Source: Desarmillaria ectypa (lineage: Eukaryota; Basidiomycota; Agaricomycetes; Agaricales; Physalacriaceae). From it: 64,000 bases of DNA. The DNA lies in assembly GCA_030407005.1 (NCBI GenBank), contig JAUDYN010000007.1, positions 3,410,001 through 3,474,000 of the forward strand, in the 5' to 3' direction. Made by a program: the position numbers and the translations under genes. The notes beneath the pieces are model-generated. The model was not told the origin of the DNA, did not search any database, and saw only the letters and a list, made by a program, of their open reading frames with translations. This document shows, piece by piece, positions 56,923 through 64,000 of this stretch; the first letter of the stretch is position 1, and the number at the start of each line of letters is the position of its first letter.

Positions 56923-58672
56923 CTAAGAATGCCCAGAAATCGTCAGAGGTTTATATTCTTCCTCCAAAAACGTGACGTCCTCCGCCGTCAGCTTAACCTT
57001 CGTCCCCTCTAAGAAAGGGGTTAAAATCGTCAAATCTGGTTTCAAAGCCCGAATCTCACCAATCAGCGCCTTCAAATTATCCAACGATGTCGTCCCCACA
57101 ATCGGTGCAGTGACACCTGAATAATATCAACACAATGACCAATCCCAAAAACAGATTGTCAGCTCACCTTCTTTGCTGAGAATCCATGCAATCGATAACT
57201 GAGCCATCGTTATTCCTTTCTTCTGTGCGAGCTCTTCGACTCTGAGAAATCAATCAATTCAGCATTCTTCCGCGAAGAAATTGAACTTACCTGTTAGTGA
57301 TAGCTTCAGCGGCATCATTTCCTTTGTATCGAGCGAGGAGTCTGTATTATTTGGGTAAATAAACGTCCACGAATGTATAAAATATAGGCTCAACCCATCA
57401 GTCTCTCCACGTTTCGTGTCCCCTTGATTTGCGAATGGCCTCGTTAACTTTCCTCGACCAAGTGGGGACCATGGGATAGAACCCACCCCGAACATCTAAA
57501 ATGGTTTCAGAGAAATTAAATGCCATTGTGGTTCCGTACCTTTAAAGTGGGGAACATCTCTCTTTCTTCCTCTCGGTAGATCAGATTGTAGTGGTTCTGC
57601 ATAGAGATGAATGGAGTCAAGTTGTTTTGAATAGCGTAGTCTTCACCGCCGATAGGTTAGTAACGTAGCAAGCACTTGGTGATGATATTACTTTGCATCG
57701 CGTGGACTGGATGGGAGTTAGTCAACAGTTTAGATAAAGGAAAGAGTGCGTACATTGATAGGCATAGCAGGATGACATCCCGATGTACCGAACATAGCCC
57801 GCCTGGACGACATCATGTAACGCTCTCATCTGAAAGTGAAAACTTATATTCCCATTCACGAGTAAGAGGGAAACAAAATATTACTGTTTCGGAGATTGGA
57901 GTGTCATAGTCAAATCTATGACCTGTGAACACAATCAATGAACGAACATGAAAACCGCATTTGAGCGTACATTGAAGGACGTCGATATAATCGAGCTGTA
58001 ATCGTTCCAGGCTATGCTTCACAGATTCGAATATGTGCTGGTGATACGTGTCGGGTTGAGAAGCCGATCAGGAGTGGAGAAAATAGATATCAAACCTTGC
58101 GGCTAAGCCCGTGCTGGTTAACATAACCTACGGAGTCGGATATGGGATCTCCGAAGAGATTAGGCCCAGGTTCATTGGCTACGACTCCGAAAACCTGAAG
58201 TATAGAGTGATGAATGTGGTATCACAGCATAGCAAGCAGGATACATACCTTAGTCAAGACGACAATCTTATCGCGAGGAAATTTATATTTTTTGATAGCC
58301 TCTCCTAGGATAATTTCAGATAACCCATTCGAGTACACCTGCATCATCGGTCAGTTGGTTCTAGAGAGAGAAAGTGGACTCACGTTCGCAGTATCGAAAG
58401 CGTTGATTCCAGCATCATACCTATGAAGAATCAGAGAACTAGCGCCCTCAGATAAAGAAACTACATACGCAGCCTTGATATGGGTAATCCCTTCTTCCTT
58501 CCCCAGAACCCACTTTGCCCATTCTGGACTGCCGTAGGTCATGCATCCTAGGATAATCTTGGATACTTTCAACCCAGACTGTCCAAGGCGCACTACACAC
58601 GAAATGAGACGTGAAGGACCGCAAATATGAGAGACGCGGCTCACCGTATTGCATACTAGTAGCAGAAGACAT
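56923..58672 (-). CDS. Aldo/keto reductase, left inverted copy
   Basis: About 14 exons on the minus strand, ATG at 58672 (MSSATSMQY) and stop at 56923-56925; roughly 370 residues. Conserved text: VRLGQSGLKVSKIILGCMTY, YDAGINAFDTANVYSNGLSE (catalytic Asp and Tyr), KIVVLTKV (Lys), SLERLQLDYIDVLQCHRFD (His). Later come MQNHYNLIYREEEREMFP, SIPWSPLGRGKLTRP, KKGITMAQLSIAWILSKEG, and TAPIVGTTSLDNLKALIG (NADPH-binding). The text is that of the yakc/versiconal-acetate-reductase-like fungal AKRs; substrate unknown. It differs from the right copy by a few residues (for example Lys/Arg before EMMP in read-through, Tyr/His in SSCYAYQ, Thr/Ile in AEAITNR). It keeps the original start codon. Confidence 0.85.
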
Positions 58673-58730
58673 GGTGGTGGTCGACGGTCAAGAAGTAGTT
58701 GGCTTATACATTGGTGAAAATTCCAATTTA

Positions 58731-59758
58731 TACATTATCGAATCAACTTCGGCTAGAAGCCCGGTGGTATTACAAGAATCTTACGTTGAAGACATAGAAG
58801 AACACAAAAGAATAGCGTGCCGTTCTGTAGATAGGATGCCCTGTGCTTTGACTTTTGGCAGTGCAGTCGTCGAAAAATTTCCTTACTGCGAAGGAGATAG
58901 CATCTAGAGTCCAGTATCACCCCTGATATAAAATACTCAGGTATTATATAAAGGAGCTAAGAGATTGGAGAGATAAGTATCAAGTACGCGCGGCAAGCGA
59001 TGTGTATTATCCCGGCAACGCCTCGGAACACGACACGTGTCACGGCAAGAGACGAGGCGTAAGCTGAGAACACGTAAGAAATCGGAAGGCCGGAAAACTT
59101 GTCAGTTATTTTTAGAACGAAGCATGGCGGTATCTGTAAGCATTCCCACAGTTACATAAGCAAACTGGGACTGGTGAATAGATGAAGGCAGGCCGTGAAG
59201 TAGTTAATCGCTTCAGATCGTCCTGTTCACATACACATCCGAAATCAGATTCTCTCAGCAAGATCTGCCACATTTATTGCATACGAGTGCCCAATTGGTA
59301 CCTTTGAATAAGAAGCAAACGTTGCAAAGACATTGAGAGTCGAGGCTGGCTGCAATTGTGCAATAGAGCAAGGGTAGTCGATCTGGGCTAATGCTTTCGA
59401 TCCGGGTCTGAAACCGATATTCAACCTCTTCTTAGGCTTTTATATCCTTCCTCTTCGGCCTCGATAATAAGAATACCCAGAAAAATCAGTTATAACTTAT
59501 AGCGCAGCAAATAATCTCACTTTTCTCTCAGTACACGGTCGTGAGGTATTTCTTTGGGCTTTATTGTAGCTGGAACTGGTCAATTCTCTGACCCTGGCTT
59601 TCAGACAAGCTGCTGTTGTCCAAGGAATATTTCGGGGATATATCTTTCATTTTGTCAAAATTTAGTTCTCTACAGGTATGATGGAAACGTAAGCACATAT
59701 TGCTGGGGTTGATATTACTTGATATTACATGGACTTGCTACCCTCATGTGCACGACGG
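58731..59758. other. Spacer of inverted AKR pair, left part
   Basis: No gene seen. Confidence 0.4.
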
Positions 59759-60328
59759 TTACTTAGCCAGTTGAAATATGCGAAAGCGACCAGGTCCGTC
59801 CTTCCTCTCTAATTGATACTGAAAAATTTCCTTATCCTTCGCATCGTTATCGGTTTCCGCTCTAAACACGCAATAAAAATACGCGTTTCTAGTCGCCCTG
59901 GCAATAGCTGAGAATCTCAAATCCCCAACCTCTTCATTCTTCATCATACACACGAAACCTGCTGCACCACACGCAGCCGTACATACCAGCGCGATTGCAT
60001 AAACAATCCACAGTCTATGATAGCGATACACCCACACGAGCTGATCCCACGAAACCGATGCTTCTACCATCGTCGTATCCCAACTTATTATCGCAATTGT
60101 GGTGTTCACAAGTATTTCCTCCGGCGCGCATATCATATTCGCAGGATTTCGACTGAACGTCTGTATGATCTCGTTCATCGAGAGCATATTACTCGTCAAC
60201 AAGTTGGTCTCAGAGAACCATTGCTTATCTCTGACGCTCAGGAACGATATTTGACCATCTAGCTGGTCACATAGGCATCTCATTATGGCGGTGTAGCTCG
60301 TACTCGTAGCTAAGGCTGCGACTGTCAC
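59759..60328 (-). CDS. Hypothetical membrane protein fragment
   Basis: A 189-codon open frame in the spacer between the inverted AKR arms. One strong membrane segment is visible near residues 108-130 (LWIVYAIALVCTAACGAAGF), followed by a cytosolic-looking tail (EEVGDLRFSAIARATRN). This layout (extracellular part, 'YRY.RL...YA', helix, 'FS....ATRN') recurs in agaricomycete hypothetical membrane proteins. No convincing ATG in context or upstream exons were found, so it is probably the 3' part of a larger or decayed gene. Confidence 0.4.
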   Translation of the reverse strand: MTVAALATSTSYTAIMRCLCDQLDGQISFLSVRDKQWFSETNLLTSNMLSMNEIIQTFSRNPANMICAPEEILVNTTIAIISWDTTMVEASVSWDQLVWVYRYHRLWIVYAIALVCTAACGAAGFVCMMKNEEVGDLRFSAIARATRNAYFYCVFRAETDNDAKDKEIFQYQLERKDGPGRFRIFQLAK

Positions 60329-61409
60329 CAGCTATACCATATTTTCCCTCTTCGACCTAGGGAGACGGTTCCAGTATCACACGTGTTTGGAGGATTTGTA
60401 TCAATATGATGCACGCCTATTTGTTCGAGGCATAATGACGGACGGGAATGAAACAAAGTCCCTGTGTATCCATGCTAGGACGAGCCACCCTTAGCAATAT
60501 AGATGCCTATCATATTATGTGGGATTTTGGGCGATGGAACAATGGGATTTAACACACGAATATCTTCAAATATCATGAAGGTTGAAAGCGCCCTCTTGAC
60601 GTCCAGCGCATTGAATCAGGGTCGTGATGAGCGTCTGTGATCGGAGATGATGGAATCACGTAAGCATGTATACTCAACCAAACAAGTCACTAGTCAGGTG
60701 CCTACTTCTCGCCATACATATATTTTCTGATCACAAGATGCATCTCACAATCTTCGCTTATTGACAGAAATAGAAGAAGGACAAAGGGAGCAGGTTGCGG
60801 TGGCTGTACGGAGGAAAGGAATGATTAGTTTAAGTCAGATGTTCATCAAGCAAAGCTTGACACCGGCCCGGTGGGCTAAATTTTGCCAATTAGCATCACG
60901 CCCAATCCTGATTCCCTCTGTTGAGACAGGTCCTTTGTAACCGCATCCGCGATACAATGATTTTATTCTCTAAATGTATCTTTCCTATTCTTATGCACCA
61001 AGGTCATTGACAAGGGACACAGAGCTCAATGCAGGAGTCATAGAGAATTCTAACTTTGCGTTCGTAACACCCTCTCAAAATATTCCATTGAGAATAGTAG
61101 AAAGTGCGTCGTAGTGCTAGCATCTATGAGTTTTGTCTATCGTACAAATTTCACACCATCTATGCAAGGTTTTGATCCATTAGTCCCTACATCCGACCAC
61201 TAGGCATCATTATCCGACCAGAATTTGTTCAGGCTATACTCTCTGAGACTGAGACTCCTTGTGCTATATTCAGACGCCATTAAATAAATATTTTTTTTTG
61301 CATTCCTTCCATGACATTCAAATTCTCATTCTTATCCTAGTAATGAACCTTTTTCGTTGACATCTTCCCAATATTTCTCGCGATTCATCAGTTCGTGATC
61401 ATATAATAA
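60329..61409. other. Spacer of inverted AKR pair, right part
   Basis: No gene seen; AT-rich. Confidence 0.4.
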
Positions 61410-61477
61410 ATCGAATTCGTCGCGGATGTATAAGCCAATTACGATCATCAACTTCCATTATATCTCCGTCTACTAGT

Positions 61478-63205
61478 ATGCACTATGGTGAGCCACGTCT
61501 CTCCATGTCCTGCAGACGTTTCACCTTGTACGCAGTGCGCCTTGGACAGTCTGGGTTGAAAGTATCCAAGATTATCCTAGGATGCATGACCTACGGCAGT
61601 CCAGAATGGGCAAAGTGGGTTCTGGGGAAGGAAGAAGGGATTACCCATATCAAGGCTGCGTATGTAGTTTCTTTATCTGAGGGCGCTAGTTCTCTGATTC
61701 TTCATAGGTATGATGCTGGAATCAACGCTTTCGATACTGCGAACGTGAGTCCACTTTCTCTCTCTAGAACCAACTGACCGATGATGCAGGTGTACTCGAA
61801 TGGGTTATCTGAAATTATCCTAGGAGAGGCTATCAAAAAATATAAATTTCCTCGCGATAAGATTGTCGTCTTGACTAAGGTATGTATCCTGCTTGCTATG
61901 CTGTGATACCACATTCATCACTCTATACTTCAGGTTTTCGGAGTCGTAGCCAATGAACCTGGGCCTAATCTCTTCGGAGATCCCATATCCGACTCCGTAG
62001 GTTATGTTAACCAGCACGGGCTTAGCCGCAAGGTTTGATATCTATTTTCTCCACTCCTGATCGGCTTCTCAACCCGACACGTATCACCAGCACATATTCG
62101 AATCTGTGAAGCATAGCCTGGAACGATTACAGCTCGATTATATCGACGTCCTTCAATGTACGCTCAAATGCGGTTTTCATGTTCGTTCACTGATTGTGTT
62201 CACAGGTCATAGATTTGACTACGACACTCCGATCTCTGAAACAGTATTATTTTCTTGCTATCTTACTCGTGAATGGGAATATTAATTCGCATTCTTAGAT
62301 GAGAGCGTTACACGATGTCGTCCAGGCGGGCTATGTTCGGTACATCGGGATGTCATCCTGCCATGCTTATCAATGTACGCACTCTTTCCTTTATCTAAAC
62401 TGTTGACTAACTGCCATCTAGTCCACGCGATGCAAAGTAATATCATCACCAAGTGCTTGCTACGTTACTAACCTATCGGCTGTGAAGACTACGCTATTCA
62501 AAACAACTTGACGCCATTCATCTCGATGCAGAACCACTACAATCTGATCTACCGAGAGGAAGAAAGAGAGATGTTCCCCACTTTAAAGGTACAGAACCAC
62601 AATGGCATTTAATTTCTCTGAAACCATTTTAGATGTTCGGGGTGGGTTCTATCCCATGGTCCCCACTTGGTCGAGGAAAGTTAACGAGGCCGTTCGCAAA
62701 TCAAGGGGATACGAAACGTGGAGAGACTGATGGGTTGAGCCTATATTTTATACATTCGTGGACGTTTATTTACCCAAATAATACAGACTCCTCGCTCGAT
62801 ACAAGGGAAATGATGCCGCTGAAGCTATCATTAACAGGTAAGTTCAATTTCTTCGCGGAAGAATGCTGAATTGATTGATTTCTCAGAGTCGAAGAGCTCG
62901 CACAGAAGAAAGGAATAACGATGGCTCAGTTATCGATTGCATGGATTCTCAGCAAAGAAGGTGAGCTGACAATCTGTTTTTGGGATTGGTCATTGTGTTG
63001 ATATTATTCAGGTGTCACTGCACCGATTGTGGGGACGACATCGTTGGATAATTTGAAGGCGCTGATTGGTGAGATTCGGGCTTTGAAACCAGATTTGACG
63101 ATTTTAACCCCTTTCTTAGAGGGGACGAAGGTTAAGCTGACGGCAGAGGACGTCACGTTTTTGGAGGAAGAATATAAACCTCTGACGATTTCTGGGCATT
63201 CTTAG
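61478..63205 (+). CDS. Aldo/keto reductase, right inverted copy
   Basis: Same exon structure as the left copy; TAG at 63203-63205. The catalytic Asp, Tyr, Lys and His are all kept and every splice site I compared is intact. The original start codon of the left copy is ATA here; the next in-frame Met, six codons on (61478), must be used, giving MHY then VRLGQSG. That loses only six residues before the barrel. Intron 1 differs strongly from the left copy (a Ser/Cys-rich read-through versus a different text), while exons are nearly the same, so selection or conversion has acted on exons. It is transcribed away from its twin. Confidence 0.82.
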
Positions 63206-63254
63206 GAGGGATATGCTGTCATGAGATATCGTTGAACAATAGTATAGGAACGCT

Positions 63255-63440
63255 ATCGTGGTTACGTGTTCTGTTGTTGTGCAACGGCTTTCATCGTCCA
63301 ATGTGACTGTTTGTCCCTGTGGGACGTTGAGGGTTCGATTCCCTACTCGGAAATCCTCGCTGCGGCATACATCCTTTTTGCATCAACGAGTCCATGGTGC
63401 AAAGGGGACAAAGCATCCGTTTGATCGCAATGTAAAGTTT
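63255..63440 (+). mobile_element. tRNA-like (SINE-type) element, right copy
   Basis: The plus strand has TTGTGCAACGG (A-box-like) and GGTTCGATTCC (B box) about 55 nt apart, followed by the same non-tRNA body as the left copy. It sits between the AKR gene and a duplicated terminal AKR exon. Confidence 0.5.
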
Positions 63441-63469
63441 CTGGCAGACGTGGAATAATTCGAGGGACG

Positions 63470-63650
63470 ACATCGCTTGATAATTTGAAGCAGTTTATTG
63501 GTTGGATTCGTGCTTTGAAACCAGATTTGACCATTGCAACCCCTTTCTTAGATGCGACGAAGGTTGAACTTTGGGAGAGGACGTCACATTTTTGGAAGAG
63601 CAGTACAAGCCGTTGATGATCTCGGGGCATTCTTACTGGGGATTCAGAAA
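63470..63650 (+). pseudogene. Orphan duplicate of the terminal AKR exon
   Basis: GTTSLDNLK, then RALKPDLTI and TPFL, and after a 1-nt loss the text leading to a SGHS-like end, match the last exon of the AKR at 63012-63205 at roughly 80-85% DNA identity. No other AKR exon precedes it. The deletion after the KVEL codons breaks the frame. Confidence 0.75.
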
Positions 63651-64000
63651 ATCTGTATAACGAATAGGAGTGCAGTTTTGTAATGAGCTGTATATGTACA
63701 CTGACTCGTATGGTTCGATTGTGTTTTTCGATCTCACAGTGAGAACAGCCTTCGCCAGATTAATGCTGTGTTATCGCTGCCCTCGTGACGCCCTATAAAG
63801 TTGTAGAATAACTCTGGATATCTGGACGACATGCATTTATAGCGATGGAAAGCTTTGAGGGAAAACGTAATAAAAGCGTACCTGAGAAGTTGGCATAAGC
63901 GATACATTCATTCCATCTGATCCGTTCATAGTTCGGATCTTTACTTGTTGGAATTACATCTTCGGACCCGTTTATACCCACGGACTTAGACTTGGTGTTA
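63651..64000. other. Right edge, no gene seen
   Basis: A 62-codon minus-strand frame at 63793-63981 has no recognisable content. Confidence 0.4.

Larger units (their letters stand above)
56690..58730. repeat. ~2-kb inverted repeat with AKR gene, left arm
   Basis: Reverse complement of 61410-63445 (coordinates sum to 120128). It covers the promoter, the whole AKR gene and the downstream tRNA-like element. Exons are nearly identical; an intron near 57.85-57.95 kb differs at roughly 5% of positions. Confidence 0.9.
61410..63445. repeat. ~2-kb inverted repeat with AKR gene, right arm
   Basis: Counterpart of 56690-58730. It starts in the promoter (shared ATGTATAAGCCAA) and ends after the tRNA-like element. 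Confidence 0.9.

Noticed and set aside
1..64000. CRISPR array, operon, ribosome-binding sites, rRNA
   Set aside because: Intron-rich fungal nuclear DNA; no regularly spaced repeats or rRNA text were seen.
11820..64000. A single biosynthetic gene cluster linking AKRs, dioxygenase, GST and transporters
   Set aside because: No backbone enzyme (PKS, NRPS, terpene synthase) or pathway regulator is present and the genes are tens of kilobases apart among relics.

Overview
The window is nuclear DNA from a filamentous fungus, almost certainly an agaricomycete basidiomycete (mushroom or wood/litter-decay type). Most real genes are cut by many 45-65 nt introns with GT-AG (twice GC-AG) borders. The protein families also fit: Kre9-like small secreted proteins, HsbA-like proteins, a GSTFuA-type glutathione transferase, FunK1 kinase relics, F-box/LRR proteins, a secreted intradiol dioxygenase and a bicupin oxalate decarboxylase. 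All gene models were built by reading splice sites by eye; no database search was possible.

Layout. 1-2.8 kb: 3' part of a vacuolar amino-acid transporter and an F-box-less LRR-type ORF. 3.05-6.76 kb: duplication copy A (intact Kre9-like gene, F-box relic, broken NmrA-like gene). 7.1-8.6 kb: decayed FunK1 kinase. 8.9-9.6 kb: a dispersed repeat and a 94-bp MITE. 11.8-15.7 kb: complete oligopeptide transporter (OPT). 16.7-18.3 kb: GH47 alpha-mannosidase pseudogene. 19.5-22.6 kb: an LRR-like fragment, an HsbA fragment and an intact HsbA-like gene. 25.2-28 kb: a small secreted cysteine-containing protein and a glutathione transferase. 28.6-29.2 kb: decayed HsbA copy. 30.3-34.3 kb: duplication copy B, inverted relative to A (intact NmrA-like gene, F-box relic, intact Kre9-like gene). 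36.4-37.9 kb: secreted intradiol ring-cleavage dioxygenase. 38.5-41.2 kb: decayed sequence, including a LINE tail. 41.9-44.1 kb: oxalate decarboxylase. 44.5-46.8 kb: an apparently perfect inverted repeat with 821-bp arms, each carrying a complete Kre9-like gene. 46.9-48.0 kb: F-box gene. 51.9-52.6 kb: MITE with 235-bp terminal inverted repeats, followed by an aldo/keto reductase relic. 55.1-63.7 kb: an aldo/keto reductase cluster with one AKR9-like gene, an inverted pair of a second type, and an orphan terminal exon.

The outstanding structural feature is repeated duplication of complete genes in inverted orientation, at three ages and spacings: 23.7 kb, 0.6 kb and 2.7 kb between arms. No intact tandem direct gene duplicate was seen. 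Functionally the region mixes secreted and cell-surface proteins, aromatic and oxalate metabolism, redox and detoxification enzymes, and nutrient transporters. There is no sign that it is one biosynthetic cluster.
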